In this document: piece after piece, positions 17,183-26,410 of the stretch
Layout: every line of letters begins with the position of its first letter
How positions within the stretch are numbered: the stretch's first letter is position 1
Origin: an uncultured Peptococcaceae bacterium
Lineage (GTDB): Bacteria; Bacillota; Peptococcia; Peptococcales; Peptococcaceae
Assembly: GCA_949743265.1 (NCBI GenBank)
Contig: CATJSX010000049.1
Span: forward strand, 1 to 54,595
Reading direction: 5' to 3'
DNA length: 54,595 nt
Notes under the pieces: generated by a model
What the model saw: the letters and a program-made list of their open reading frames with translations, nothing else
Told to the model about the DNA's origin: nothing
Database searches by the model: none
Position numbers and translations under genes: made by a program

Positions 17183-18091
17183 ATGGAAAAGAAAGATAAT
17201 GCCACCTTATCGGCTAATGATATACAAGCTGCCGCTGTATTAGAAAAACCAGAATCGCAGCTTTTAGAAATGTGGCGAACTTTATTAGAAAATAAAGCGG
17301 CTGTTTTAGGTTTAGTGATTATTGTATTTTTGATTTTTATTGCTGTTTTCGGTCGGTTTTTAATGCCTTACGAACCAAATGCTGCCGATATGACCAATAC
17401 TTTTGCTAAACCCTCTGCTGAGCACTGGTTTGGCACTGATCAACAAGGACGAGATATTTTTTCTCGAGTTATTGACGGCACCAAAATTTCTTTGCGCGTC
17501 GGTCTTTCAGCTGTCGCTATTGCTTTATCCGTAGGAACGGTATTAGGAGCGCTTGCCGGCTATTACGGTGGCAAAATTGACACGATTATTATGCGTATTA
17601 TGGACATTATGCTCTCTATCCCGTCAATTTTGTTAGCGATTACTTTTATGGCGGCACTCGGCAAAGGAATTGACAAAGCCATTATTGCGATTGGGCTGGT
17701 CAGTATACCAGAATATGCTCGTATTGTTCGCGGTTCAATCCTCTCCATCAAAGAGAACGATTATGTCCAAGCGGCCAAAGTGATTGGCAACAAAGACAGC
17801 GTGATTATTTTCAAGCATATTTTGCCCAATGTTCTTTCCTCATTGATTGTTAGAGCAACATTAGGGATTTCTATGGCAGTCTTGGATACAGCAGCGCTAG
17901 GCTTTTTGGGATTAGGTGTACAACCGCCTTATGCTGAATGGGGCGATATGCTGGGACGTTCCAGAGGGTTTATTTTTTCAGCGCCACATACGCTTATTTT
18001 TCCGGGATTAGCTATTACTATAACGGTACTGGCATTTAATCTGTTAGGCGACGGTCTGCGCGATGCGATTGACCCTAAATCAAGAAAGTAA
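17183..18091 (+). CDS. ABC transporter permease, DppC/OppC type
   Basis: 302 residues. A ~45-residue cytoplasmic lead is followed by the first helix (AAVLGLVIIVFLIFIAVFG). The conserved HWFGTDQQGRDIFSRVIDGTKISLRVG follows in the OppC N-terminal domain. The EAA loop is at YVQAAKVIGNKDSVIIFKHILPNVLSSLIV. Known role: partner of the DppB-type subunit in the channel. The gene starts 6 bp after its partner and ends 13 bp before the first ATPase gene. Confidence 0.93.
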   Translation: MEKKDNATLSANDIQAAAVLEKPESQLLEMWRTLLENKAAVLGLVIIVFLIFIAVFGRFLMPYEPNAADMTNTFAKPSAEHWFGTDQQGRDIFSRVIDGTKISLRVGLSAVAIALSVGTVLGALAGYYGGKIDTIIMRIMDIMLSIPSILLAITFMAALGKGIDKAIIAIGLVSIPEYARIVRGSILSIKENDYVQAAKVIGNKDSVIIFKHILPNVLSSLIVRATLGISMAVLDTAALGFLGLGVQPPYAEWGDMLGRSRGFIFSAPHTLIFPGLAITITVLAFNLLGDGLRDAIDPKSRK

Positions 18092-18104
18092 AGGCGGTAT
18101 TGAC

Positions 18105-19070
18105 ATGCTTTTAGAAGTAAAAAATTTAACGACAAAATTTAAGTCAAAAAAAGGAACCACTACCGCAGTAAATCAGGTCAGTTTCCATGTTAACGAGGGT
18201 GAAATATTAGCGATCGTTGGCGAATCTGGCTCAGGTAAAAGCGTAACCTCGCTTTCCATTATGGGTTTAACGCCCGGCGAAGTGAGCGGTGAAATTATTT
18301 TTAAAGGTGAAGACTTAAAGCAAAAGAGCGATAAAGAAATGCAAAAAATACGTGGAGATAAAATTTCCATGATTTTTCAGGAACCGATGACTTCTTTAAA
18401 TCCAGTGCATCGTATTAAAGATCAGCTGATGGAAACCATTTTAACCCACATGGATATGAATAAAGAAGAAGCGTTGAAACGAGCCATTACCATGTTGGAT
18501 TTAGTCGGAATTCCTTCGCCAGAAAAGCGCATCAACGATTATCCACATCAAATGAGCGGCGGTATGCGCCAGCGAGTAATGATTGCTATGGCGCTTTCTT
18601 GCCGACCAGAATTACTAATCGCTGACGAACCTACAACGGCACTTGATGTGACGATTCAAGCACAGATTATGGAACTTTTGTATCGACTACGTCAGAAATT
18701 TAATATGGCAGTTATGCTGATTACTCATGACTTAGGTGTTGTAGCTGAATCCGCTGATCGTGTAATCGTTATGTACTGCGGACGTATTGTAGAAGAAGCA
18801 CCGGTTATCGAACTTTTTGAAACGCCTAAGCACCCTTATACACGAGGATTGCTAGATTCTATTCCTAAAATTGATGAAGACAAAGATCGTTTATTTATGA
18901 TTGACGGTATGGTGCCCAATCCTTTGCATATGCCTAAAGGTTGTACCTTTTCTGATCGCTGCGATAAATGTATGGACATTTGTCGTCAAATGATGCCAGC
19001 TTTAGTAACAGACGGCAATCGTTCTGTGCGGTGCTTCTTGTATCATAACGAAGTGGAGGTGAGCGAATAA
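18105..19070 (+). CDS. ABC transporter ATP-binding protein, DppD/OppD type
   Basis: 321 residues from the ATG at 18105 (AAAGGCGG upstream). Walker A GESGSGKS, signature MSGGMRQRV, Walker [14 protein letters not shown] and the H-loop ITHDLG are all present. The C-terminal oligopeptide-ABC extension ([12 protein letters not shown]...) ends in a cysteine-bearing patch ([17 protein letters not shown]), which in relatives can hold an iron-sulfur cluster. Known role: one of two ATPases that power import. The stop overlaps the next start by one base (TAATG). Confidence 0.93.
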   Translation: MLLEVKNLTTKFKSKKGTTTAVNQVSFHVNEGEILAIVGESGSGKSVTSLSIMGLTPGEVSGEIIFKGEDLKQKSDKEMQKIRGDKISMIFQEPMTSLNPVHRIKDQLMETILTHMDMNKEEALKRAITMLDLVGIPSPEKRINDYPHQMSGGMRQRVMIAMALSCRPELLIADEPTTALDVTIQAQIMELLYRLRQKFNMAVMLITHDLGVVAESADRVIVMYCGRIVEEAPVIELFETPKHPYTRGLLDSIPKIDEDKDRLFMIDGMVPNPLHMPKGCTFSDRCDKCMDICRQMMPALVTDGNRSVRCFLYHNEVEVSE

Positions 19071-20077
19071 TGGCACAGGAAACAAAGACTTCAGCAGAAG
19101 GCTCTGATGAAATATTGCTTTCTGTAAAACATTTATCCAAATATTTTGCAGCTGATACCAATTTTTTTGGCAAAACGACTTCGGTTTTAAAAGCTGTTGA
19201 TGATTTAAACTTGGATATCTACAAAAAAGAAGCCTTAGGTTTAGTTGGCGAATCAGGCTGTGGCAAAACGACCATCGGTAAAATGATTGCCAACTTATAT
19301 CGCCCGACTTCCGGTGAAATTCTTTATGACGGCAAAGATCTGACCAAGCTCACCGAAAATGAACGAAGAGCTTACTGCAAAGATATTCAGCTAATTTTTC
19401 AAGATCCCTATGCTTCCTTAAATCCGCGTATGACTATTGGGGATATCATCGCTGAACCCATTAAAACCAACAAACTTCTGCCCAAGGATAAAATTGAGGA
19501 ACGAGTAACTTATTTGTTAAACTGTGTCGGTTTGGCTAATCATCATCGCAACCGCTTTCCCCACGAATTTTCCGGCGGTCAAAGACAGCGTGTCGGCATT
19601 GCCAGAGCTTTAGCTGTCGAACCAAAATTGATTGTTTGCGACGAGCCCGTATCAGCCCTTGACGTATCTATTCAAGCACAGGTATTAAACTTGCTGGATG
19701 ATTTAAAAGATGAATTTGGTTTGACCTATCTTTTTATCGCCCACGGACTTAATGTTGTTAAACACATTAGCGACCGCGTCGGCGTAATGTATTTGGGTAA
19801 GCTAGTAGAGATTGCTGATAAACATGAGTTGTATAATAATCCGCAGCATCCTTATACGAAAGCACTGTTATCAGCTATTCCTAATATCAACCCTCGAGTC
19901 AAAAAAGAACGTATTATTTTAAAAGGCGACGTTCCCAGTCCCATAGATCCCAAGGATAATTGTCGTTTTTGTAGCCGTTGCTATCAAAAACTGGATATGT
20001 GTGAAAACAGCCCTTATCCTTCTATGCGGGAAGTCGCGCCAAAACATTTTGTAGCCTGTCATTTGTATGACGAATAA
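19070..20077 (+). CDS. ABC transporter ATP-binding protein, DppF/OppF type
   Basis: 335 residues with GGAGGTGAG upstream. Walker A GESGCGKT, signature [15 protein letters not shown], Walker [14 protein letters not shown] and switch IAHGLN are visible; Gly replaces the usual Asp after the H-loop His, a mild variant. The C-terminal [12 protein letters not shown] and a cysteine patch ([15 protein letters not shown]) match the DppF type. It completes the importer: binding protein, two permeases, two ATPases. A strong bidirectional terminator follows. Confidence 0.93.
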   Translation: MAQETKTSAEGSDEILLSVKHLSKYFAADTNFFGKTTSVLKAVDDLNLDIYKKEALGLVGESGCGKTTIGKMIANLYRPTSGEILYDGKDLTKLTENERRAYCKDIQLIFQDPYASLNPRMTIGDIIAEPIKTNKLLPKDKIEERVTYLLNCVGLANHHRNRFPHEFSGGQRQRVGIARALAVEPKLIVCDEPVSALDVSIQAQVLNLLDDLKDEFGLTYLFIAHGLNVVKHISDRVGVMYLGKLVEIADKHELYNNPQHPYTKALLSAIPNINPRVKKERIILKGDVPSPIDPKDNCRFCSRCYQKLDMCENSPYPSMREVAPKHFVACHLYDE

Positions 20078-20170
20078 AAATGAGCTATTTCCCAAAAAAT
20101 GATTTGAGCAACATTATTGTTTTTACGAAAAAACGACTGATCATGACCGCTAATAATTTCTTTAGCAAAT

Positions 20171-20219
20171 AAATAAAAAGTCTTCTAGCTGAGCGTTGCA
20201 GCTAGAAGACTTTTTATTT
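20171..20219. terminator. Bidirectional terminator between the peptide importer and purC
   Basis: A perfect 20-bp stem (20171-20190 with 20200-20219) around a 9-nt loop, core AGTCTTCTAGCT, flanked by A/T tracts that give U-runs in both directions. It overlaps the purC stop codon. Confidence 0.9.
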
Positions 20220-20898
20220 ATTCTGCGAATACTAATTGCGCTAAATCCATTGGATCAACAATTTTGCCATCTTTATAAACACGCATATTACCAGAAGCAA
20301 TTTCATCAATCAAGATCACTTCATCGCCATAAAAACCAAATTCAAATTTAATATCGTATAAATCCAATCCTTTTTGAGCCAAAGTATCTTTGACGACGCC
20401 AGCGACTTTTTTGGTCATGGTTCTTAAGGCATCGTATTGTGCATTGGTCATAATACCTAACGCTGCTAAACCATCAGGCGTTACTAAAGGATCGCCCAGC
20501 GCATCATCTTTCAGCGTCGTTTCTACATAAGCGTCCAAAGCAGCTCCTTCGGCAATGTAAGCACCATAACGACGATAAAAACTGCCTACCGCCCGATAAC
20601 GACAAATAACTTCCAAGCCATGACCGAAAGTTTTTACTGGCAAAACTTCCATAGTAGCATTGTCCAAATCAGCGCTAACATAGTGCGTAGTAATACCAGC
20701 TTTTTTCAAAATTTCAAAGAAGTATACTGACATTTTCAAATTTGCTTTGCCTACGCCTTCAATACTCAAACCAACAGTATTAGCACCGGGATCAAATACG
20801 CCGTTTTCGCCAGTAACATCATCTTTGAATTTTAACAGATAATGTCCGTTCTCTAAATCAAATACATTTTTAGTTTTGCCTTGGTAAATTTCTTTCAT
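20218..20898 (-). CDS. purC: PurC: phosphoribosylaminoimidazole-succinocarboxamide synthase
   Basis: 226 residues, slightly shorter than the usual ~235-240. The N-terminal [31 protein letters not shown] is the SAICAR synthetase nucleotide-binding start. [35 protein letters not shown] and a terminal catalytic segment are present, so it looks complete. Known role: ATP-dependent joining of aspartate to CAIR in purine synthesis. AGGAGG lies upstream of the ATG. No other pur genes are nearby, so it is a stand-alone unit; a hairpin in its leader may attenuate it. Confidence 0.95.
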   Translation of the reverse strand: MKEIYQGKTKNVFDLENGHYLLKFKDDVTGENGVFDPGANTVGLSIEGVGKANLKMSVYFFEILKKAGITTHYVSADLDNATMEVLPVKTFGHGLEVICRYRAVGSFYRRYGAYIAEGAALDAYVETTLKDDALGDPLVTPDGLAALGIMTNAQYDALRTMTKKVAGVVKDTLAQKGLDLYDIKFEFGFYGDEVILIDEIASGNMRVYKDGKIVDPMDLAQLVFAE

Positions 20899-21029
20899 CG
20901 TGTGTGTAACCTCCTGTTTTTCTAACTGATAAAAATAAGCAACGCTTTAAAATTTGCAGTTTTTGCATTGCACTCATCAATCAAATACCCATCACTGTTT
21001 AAATTATTGGTCAGTATTACGGCGAAATT

Positions 21030-21059
21030 ATTATATCACATCTTGCTTTTAATTATCAA
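21030..21059 (-). promoter_or_regulatory. Promoter of purC
   Basis: Minus strand: -35 TTGATA (21054-21059), 18-bp spacer and -10 TATAAT (21030-21035). The ~125-nt leader contains a GCAATGC / GCGTTGC hairpin (20939-20970) followed by TTATTTTT, which could act as a weak attenuator. I see no purine riboswitch core. Confidence 0.6.
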
Positions 21060-21195
21060 CATCAAATAGAAACGGTGTAATTATTCCACGAAATAAATTT
21101 GTCGTTATTATTATTATTCGCTGCATTTATTCTGGACACGTAAAGTCGAATTGGAACAAAATCATTCACCAAAAACTATTGCGCAAGGCTATCAT

Positions 21196-22575
21196 CTATT
21201 TTTCGGTCGTCTCTTTTTCATGATATTGCGGTAAACGCACAGTAAATATAGTACCTTTGCCTAAAGTACTTCGCACAGTAATCGTTCCCTGATGAGCTTC
21301 AACAAAACCTTTAGTTATTGCTAAACCCAAGCCGCTACCGCCAGTGGCACGATCACGCGATTTATCAGCTCGATAAAATCGTTGAAAAATATAAGGCAAA
21401 TCGTCTTCACTAATGCCAACACCATTATCTTCTACTTCAAAAACGAAATAATCCCCTTCTTCAAAAGCCCGCAAAGAAACCTCACCGCCTTCTGGCGTAT
21501 AACGCAGCGCATTATTGACCAAATTCAAAACGATTTGTCGCAATCGTTGAGAATCAGCATAACAATATTTCACCGATGGCGATTGTTCCATAGTCAGGGT
21601 AATCTGCCTATCCTCAGCTTCAGCAGCTAATAAAACGAAAAAATCACTGAAATAAGCACCAAAATCAATCAACGTTTTATTGAGAACAACTTGTCCTGCT
21701 TCTAGCTTGCTTAAATCTTGCAATTCTTGGACTAGCCCTTTGAGCCGAATGACTTCATCATAAAGCATAGCTGTTTCCACAGGATCTAAGGGTTCATTTC
21801 TCTCTAAAGTCATTTCCAGCTTGCTGCCCAGTACAGTCAATGGCGTACGCAATTCATGACTAATATCAGCAAACATTTGCCTGCGCAAACGCATATTTTC
21901 ATCAATCTCATGCGCCATTATATTAAAAGCAGTGGACAACTCGCCAATTTCATCGTTGGAATAAACGGGAAGCGGCTCATCAAAATGATTTTTTGCCATT
22001 CGTTTTACCGCGCTAGTCAAACTTTTTAAGGGAATCACCAAATGTTGCGACATGGCTAACCCCAACACCACTGCAAAAAGACTGGTAAAAAATGTTCCTT
22101 TAACGGCTGCTTTAGCAACTTTTTGAGCAAAATTTTCTTCTAATGCCCAGAATCTCGGATCAAAATAATCCATTGGCAGCAAAACGCCAATAAATTCATT
22201 ATGACTTTGCAGATATAAACCACGTCGCATAATTTCTTCAGAAAGTTTTTTGCCAATATAAGCGCTTTCTGGATGATATAATATAAAACCGTCGCGATCA
22301 GCTAAAACCACACTGCTCTTACTACTCACAATCATAAAAGGCGTAATAGCAGTGCTATAATGACGATAGTATTCTACGCCTTCCCAACTATTGTTGTTAT
22401 TCTCATAATACTTGGTATAATTGTCTGCCCATTCACCCAACTGCACTTCCCGCATTTTCAAAATATATTCGTCAAAAGACTTCGTCGTTGTTTCTACGCT
22501 TAAAAATCCCACCAAAAGACCACTTACTGTAACCATACAAACCATCAATACGCTGATCTTAGTTGACAACTTCAT
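21196..22575 (-). CDS. Sensor histidine kinase (membrane-bound, HAMP)
   Basis: 459 residues from the ATG at 22575, which overlaps the end of the response regulator gene by 17 bp. Membrane helix 1 spans ~8-28. An extracytoplasmic sensor region spans ~29-160, with a PAS-like segment (SSVVLADRDGFILYHPES). Helix 2 spans ~163-183, HAMP ~184-236, and HisKA has His240 in ADISHELRTPL. The HATPase domain has N box (LVNNALRYTP), G1 (VEDNGVGI), F box and G2 (GGSGLGLAI). The signal is unknown. It pairs with the adjacent OmpR-type regulator. Confidence 0.93.
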   Translation of the reverse strand: MKLSTKISVLMVCMVTVSGLLVGFLSVETTTKSFDEYILKMREVQLGEWADNYTKYYENNNNSWEGVEYYRHYSTAITPFMIVSSKSSVVLADRDGFILYHPESAYIGKKLSEEIMRRGLYLQSHNEFIGVLLPMDYFDPRFWALEENFAQKVAKAAVKGTFFTSLFAVVLGLAMSQHLVIPLKSLTSAVKRMAKNHFDEPLPVYSNDEIGELSTAFNIMAHEIDENMRLRRQMFADISHELRTPLTVLGSKLEMTLERNEPLDPVETAMLYDEVIRLKGLVQELQDLSKLEAGQVVLNKTLIDFGAYFSDFFVLLAAEAEDRQITLTMEQSPSVKYCYADSQRLRQIVLNLVNNALRYTPEGGEVSLRAFEEGDYFVFEVEDNGVGISEDDLPYIFQRFYRADKSRDRATGGSGLGLAITKGFVEAHQGTITVRSTLGKGTIFTVRLPQYHEKETTEK

Positions 22576-23266
22576 ATTGATCACCAAATTTGTAACCCAA
22601 GCCATAAACGGTCAAAATATAAACTGGTTTTTGTGGATTACGTTCAATTTTTTTGCGCAAATTGCTGACATGCGTATCAATAGCCCGTTCATAACCAGCA
22701 TAACTTTCACCCAAAGTAGCATTGAGCAGCTGCAAGCGACTATATGGTCGTCCTACATTTTGACATAAAGTCGTCAAAATGGCATATTCAGAAGGCGTCA
22801 AATCCACTACTTTACCGTCAAGACGTACCTCGCGACGTTCAGTGTTAACTTCTAAGCTACCAAAAACCATTTTTTCTTCTTGCAATTCGATAGACTGTGT
22901 ATTTTTTGTCCGTCGCAATACGGCTTTAATACGAGCTTTTAACTCCCGCAAACTAAAAGGTTTCGTTAAATAATCGTCTGCGCCTAACTCCAAACCCAAC
23001 AGCTTATCAATTTCTTCATCTCTAGCTGTTGCCATAATAATGGGCGCCATGGAATTTTGTCGGATACGCTTGCAAACTTCCAAGCCATCAATTTTAGGCA
23101 GCATCAAATCCAGCACTACAATATCTGGTTTGTTTTCATCAAACAAAGCAATAGCCTCTTCCCCATCTTTTGCCATAATAGTTTCATAACCTTCTTTTTG
23201 CAAAAACTCAGCAATATTTGCTCTAATATTGTCTTCATCTTCCACTACCATAATTAAATCAGCCAT
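22559..23266 (-). CDS. OmpR/PhoB-family response regulator
   Basis: 235 residues. The receiver domain has the acidic pair in VVEDED, phosphoacceptor Asp53 (VVLDLMLPKIDG) and Lys in YLTKPF. The winged-helix DNA-binding domain occupies ~130-230 (LTPSEYAILTTLCQNVGRPYSR, AIDTHVSNLRKKIE, YGLGYKF). Ribosome binding site AAAGGTGGG. It is transcribed with the histidine kinase gene downstream; the order regulator-kinase with overlapping ends is standard. Target genes cannot be inferred. Confidence 0.94.
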   Translation of the reverse strand: MADLIMVVEDEDNIRANIAEFLQKEGYETIMAKDGEEAIALFDENKPDIVVLDLMLPKIDGLEVCKRIRQNSMAPIIMATARDEEIDKLLGLELGADDYLTKPFSLRELKARIKAVLRRTKNTQSIELQEEKMVFGSLEVNTERREVRLDGKVVDLTPSEYAILTTLCQNVGRPYSRLQLLNATLGESYAGYERAIDTHVSNLRKKIERNPQKPVYILTVYGLGYKFGDQYEVVN

Positions 23267-23432
23267 TTTATTCCCACCTTTTTATGAACTGGATTCCGTC
23301 AAATTGATCGTCTGCCTCTATAAGAATGAACATTGCCTCTTATTGGGTCTATTGATATTTTACATAAATGCTTTCATAATTGCTACAGAAACTTATATTT
23401 TTTCTTTCATTGTTAACGTTTCTTAAATTTTT

Positions 23433-23473
23433 ATAAAAAAACAGCCGGCGATTCTTGCTTTCACCGGCTGTTT
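23433..23473 (-). terminator. Terminator of the thioredoxin-reductase-like gene (leftward)
   Basis: Stem AAACAGCCGG / CCGGCTGTTT (23439-23448 with 23464-23473). On the minus strand it is followed by TTTTTTTATAA. The remaining 23267-23432 stretch is AT-rich and holds only weak -10-like hexamers for the two-component operon. Confidence 0.8.
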
Positions 23474-23575
23474 ATCAGCAACTATCATCTTGTAGACATA
23501 TTTTTTCTAAATTATTACTAAAGAACCATTTATTGCTTTCTTTATACAAAACTTGTTTCAAGCTGATATTGCTTA

Positions 23576-24787
23576 TTATTGTAACTGACCACGAACATCA
23601 TCATTTAAAGAAATCTCACGCACGAATTCCCCTTTATTAACTTCAATAACGCGCGCTGAACGGTCAGCATCAATAACAATGTCATACTTTTTAGCGATGC
23701 CTTTTTTACGAGATACGTCAAATTCTAAAAATTTGTATTTATTGTTGCAAGCAATATTAGCTTCATCAACTTTGCCCATTTTATCCAAGCTATCTTTGTA
23801 TTCTGGACTCCAAAAACCTAATAATACTGGCTGAGTCGCTTCAACAACATTACGATTGAAATCTTCTTGTTCTTCAATATAGCGTTCAGCTGCTGTAGCT
23901 GCCGTAGCGCCATCACCAACAGCAGTGGAAACCTGTCTTAAAAATTTATCGCGGATATCGCCAACAGCATAAACACCCGGAGCGGAAGTTTCCATCATTT
24001 CTGTAGTATGAACATAACCTCTCTTATCTAATTCGATATGACCTTCTAAGAATTTAGTGCCCGGTACCATACCAACAAAGAAGAATACGCCCTGACATTC
24101 CAAATCGGTTATTTCACCGGTTTTCATATTTTTAATCTTGACGCCTTCCACTTCTTCTTCGCCAACGATAGAATCCAAAACAGAATTCCAAACGAAATTC
24201 ATTTTCGGATGAGCAAATGCTTTTTCAGCAGACTGTTTGTTGCAGTCTAAAATCCCTTCATCATGGAGAACGACAACGGTAATTTTGCTGGCAAATTTAG
24301 CGATGTACATACCTTCTTCAATAGCTTGGTCACCGCTGCCAACAACAACAACATGCTGATCTTCAAAGAATTCTGCATCGCAAGTCGCGCAATAAGCGAC
24401 GCCTTGTCCAGTCAATTCTCTTTCGCCCGGAATACCCAATACTCTTGATTCTGTACCGGTAGCGACGATAACCGCTTTTGCTTGATATTCGTTCTTTTTA
24501 GTTTTGATAACTTTAATATCGCCAGAAAAATCAACGTCAACGACTTCTTCTTTAGCAACTTCTACACCAAAACTTTTAGCATGTTCCGCTAAAGCGCCTG
24601 TTAATTCTGGTCCTGTAGAATTATTATAACCGGGATAATTAACGATTTCTCTAGTGGTAAAAGCACGACCACCCATAGCGCCTTTTTCGATCAATAACGT
24701 TTTCAAACGTGCACGACCGCCATAAACCCCTGCTGCTAATCCACCGGGACCTCCACCAATAATAATAAGATCATATACTTCTGACAT
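23576..24787 (-). CDS. trxB: Thioredoxin reductase with C-terminal cysteine-free thioredoxin-like domain
   Basis: 403 residues, ~90 longer than ordinary TrxB. Residues 1-305 form a complete low-molecular-weight TrxB: FAD motif GGGPGGLAAG, redox pair Cys133/Cys136 in AYCATCDAEF, NADPH motif VVVGSGDQAIEEG and the closing YAVGDIRDKFLRQV. Residues ~313-403 look like a thioredoxin fold. VLLGFWSPEYKDSL aligns with the canonical FWAPWCGPCK segment, but both cysteines are missing (Tyr330 and Ser333 by my alignment). Known role of TrxB: NADPH-dependent reduction of thioredoxin. The tail may be a docking or regulatory module. AGGAGG precedes the ATG. Confidence 0.9.
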   Translation of the reverse strand: MSEVYDLIIIGGGPGGLAAGVYGGRARLKTLLIEKGAMGGRAFTTREIVNYPGYNNSTGPELTGALAEHAKSFGVEVAKEEVVDVDFSGDIKVIKTKKNEYQAKAVIVATGTESRVLGIPGERELTGQGVAYCATCDAEFFEDQHVVVVGSGDQAIEEGMYIAKFASKITVVVLHDEGILDCNKQSAEKAFAHPKMNFVWNSVLDSIVGEEEVEGVKIKNMKTGEITDLECQGVFFFVGMVPGTKFLEGHIELDKRGYVHTTEMMETSAPGVYAVGDIRDKFLRQVSTAVGDGATAATAAERYIEEQEDFNRNVVEATQPVLLGFWSPEYKDSLDKMGKVDEANIACNNKYKFLEFDVSRKKGIAKKYDIVIDADRSARVIEVNKGEFVREISLNDDVRGQLQ

Positions 24788-24829
24788 GCAAAACGCCTCC
24801 TAAAATTATTTTAAAATGACCATATCTAT

Positions 24830-24838
24830 ATTATAACA
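24830..24838 (-). promoter_or_regulatory. Extended -10 promoter of the trxB-like gene
   Basis: Minus strand TGTTATAAT (TATAAT at 24830-24835 with TG one base upstream). A weak TTGCTG lies 19 bp further up. The leader is ~40 nt. Confidence 0.5.
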
Positions 24839-24960
24839 AACATTTTCGATTTTACAGCAATGGTTTAAAAAAATTACGAAAAAGTTTATTATAGATTGTC
24901 CTAATCGTTTTGTTCTGAAAATCACATAGCGCTTTAATTATCCATCTTTTACAAAAATAA

Positions 24961-25185
24961 TTATATATTGGCTGGTTTAACTTTAATTTTGTTCAAATAC
25001 TCCCATCCCATGCTAACTTGAGTGTAACCGATCTGCACCAACCATTGAGCCGCCTTATGCAAAATAACCACTGACATTCCCCTGCTAGCGCCAAATTCAT
25101 GAAAAATAGCCTCATCTTGTTCCAGATCAACGATTTCGCCCAGTTCTCCTACTGGAAAATCACATAAATCCACCACTTTTGACAT
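24961..25185 (-). CDS. FeoA-like domain protein
   Basis: 74 residues from the ATG at 25185, with AGGAG eight bases upstream. The small SH3-like beta-barrel pattern of FeoA is recognisable: GELGEIVDLEQDEAIFHEFGASRGMSVVILHKA, then QIGYTQVSMGWEYLNKIKV. FeoA domains partner with the FeoB ferrous iron transporter or occur in metal-dependent regulators. No feoB is nearby, so the partner is unknown. It is ~85 bp downstream of the PRC-barrel gene; the hairpin between them may partly insulate it. Confidence 0.6.
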   Translation of the reverse strand: MSKVVDLCDFPVGELGEIVDLEQDEAIFHEFGASRGMSVVILHKAAQWLVQIGYTQVSMGWEYLNKIKVKPANI

Positions 25186-25236
25186 GACATACACTCCTAT
25201 CATTATTTTACTCCTTCAATCAAGCGCGGATTTATG

Positions 25237-25263
25237 AGGGCTTTTGATTTTGCCAAAAGCCCT
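25237..25263 (-). terminator. Hairpin after the PRC-barrel gene
   Basis: A 10-bp perfect stem, AGGGCTTTTG / CAAAAGCCCT, with a 7-nt loop. No proper U-run follows on the minus strand (CATAAATCC), so it may be an mRNA end-stabilising hairpin or a weak terminator. Confidence 0.4.
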
Positions 25264-25270
25264 ATTGCCA

Positions 25271-26389
25271 TTACTGTTGATTATCCGCCGCCTCTTGGTT
25301 GCTTTCGACGCTTTCTGTCAAATTCCCTGCTTGAGCACATTTTTCTTCATCAATTTTGACTTCGCTTTCTTCGCTAAAAGGTACCGCTAAATCAAGCAAC
25401 TCTTGAAGTTTGCCGCACTGAATGGCTTCTTTCACTTCTGCCTGACCAATAACCTGTCCCGGCCAAACAATCACATTTCCGCCAGCGTCTAATAATGGTT
25501 TAGCAACTGTCATATCGCTTAATTGCTCCACAATTTTTGCTGCCAAATCTTCTTCTGCATTATTTTTGTGCGTTTTAGCTTTAAACTCATCCAAATTCCA
25601 ATCCGCCAGCTTGCTATTTTTTAAGCGTTCTTTCATCAAACCCCAAAAATTTTTGGTTTCTTCATTTAATCTATCCGCTTGCTCTTTAAATTTATCGGCT
25701 AATTCTTCCGTATTAACCTCCCTGATGCATTCGGCAATATTCTCTATCGTTTTATTCAAACGATTAGTAAACTCGTCAAACCGCTCTTCATAAGCTGTAT
25801 TTTCGGTCGTATGCTCTTTTGCGTCAGCAAATTCTTCGCTGCCATTTTCTTCATCTAAATCAGCCAAAATATCGTCTATTTCTTGCCATTTGCCATAAAC
25901 ATCATGATCGACTTGCAGTAAATCATCTTCAGTAACGCCTAGAGCGGCAATAATAACGTCTTTACCAATACTTTTCACTTTTTCAGCTGATAAAACCATC
26001 TTTTGAGCTAAAGCGCCTTTAATAATACCATCTGTCAAAATATATTCGGCAATTTCTCCCGTCGACGTAAACGTGTAATCAAAAACTCGCCCTAATACCG
26101 TTCCATCAATAGTAACAATGGGCATAGCCACAATATCTTTTCCATTTACGGTTACCAAATTGCTGATAGTATTGATAGTGACAGCATGACTGCCGAAAGC
26201 CTTAACGACGCTATAAGGCGCCATATTTTTACCATTTAAACGCCCTTTTTGCTTAAGCTGCAAGCCAATAATACATTTTGTTTCCTCATCAATCAGCAAA
26301 TTTTGGACTTTACCAGCAAATGTTCCATCCTCTAAATTCAACACTTCTTTGCCAATAACACTACCTGCATTGATCAGTTGTTCTTCCAT
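25271..26389 (-). CDS. PRC-barrel domain protein with long charged C-terminal region
   Basis: 372 residues, no signal peptide or membrane segment. Two consecutive PRC-barrel-like units are visible. The first is ~8-75 (GSVIGKEVLNLEDGTFAGKVQNLLIDEE); the second is ~85-150 (PIVTIDGTVLGRVFDYTFTSTGEIAEYIL). Residues ~190-270 are acidic and helical, with heptad-like spacing suggesting a coiled coil. A third short PRC-like segment (DAGGNVIVWPGQVIGQAEVKEAI) lies near 310. Function unknown; PRC barrels typically bind RNA or proteins. It starts 21 bp after tatC, so it is probably part of the tat operon. Confidence 0.75.
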   Translation of the reverse strand: MEEQLINAGSVIGKEVLNLEDGTFAGKVQNLLIDEETKCIIGLQLKQKGRLNGKNMAPYSVVKAFGSHAVTINTISNLVTVNGKDIVAMPIVTIDGTVLGRVFDYTFTSTGEIAEYILTDGIIKGALAQKMVLSAEKVKSIGKDVIIAALGVTEDDLLQVDHDVYGKWQEIDDILADLDEENGSEEFADAKEHTTENTAYEERFDEFTNRLNKTIENIAECIREVNTEELADKFKEQADRLNEETKNFWGLMKERLKNSKLADWNLDEFKAKTHKNNAEEDLAAKIVEQLSDMTVAKPLLDAGGNVIVWPGQVIGQAEVKEAIQCGKLQELLDLAVPFSEESEVKIDEEKCAQAGNLTESVESNQEAADNQQ

Positions 26390-26410
26390 AATAAAAACCC
26401 CCTTTGTTTT

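Noticed and set aside
20899-21030. Purine riboswitch in the purC leader
   Set aside because: The conserved three-way junction core and loop sequences are not seen.
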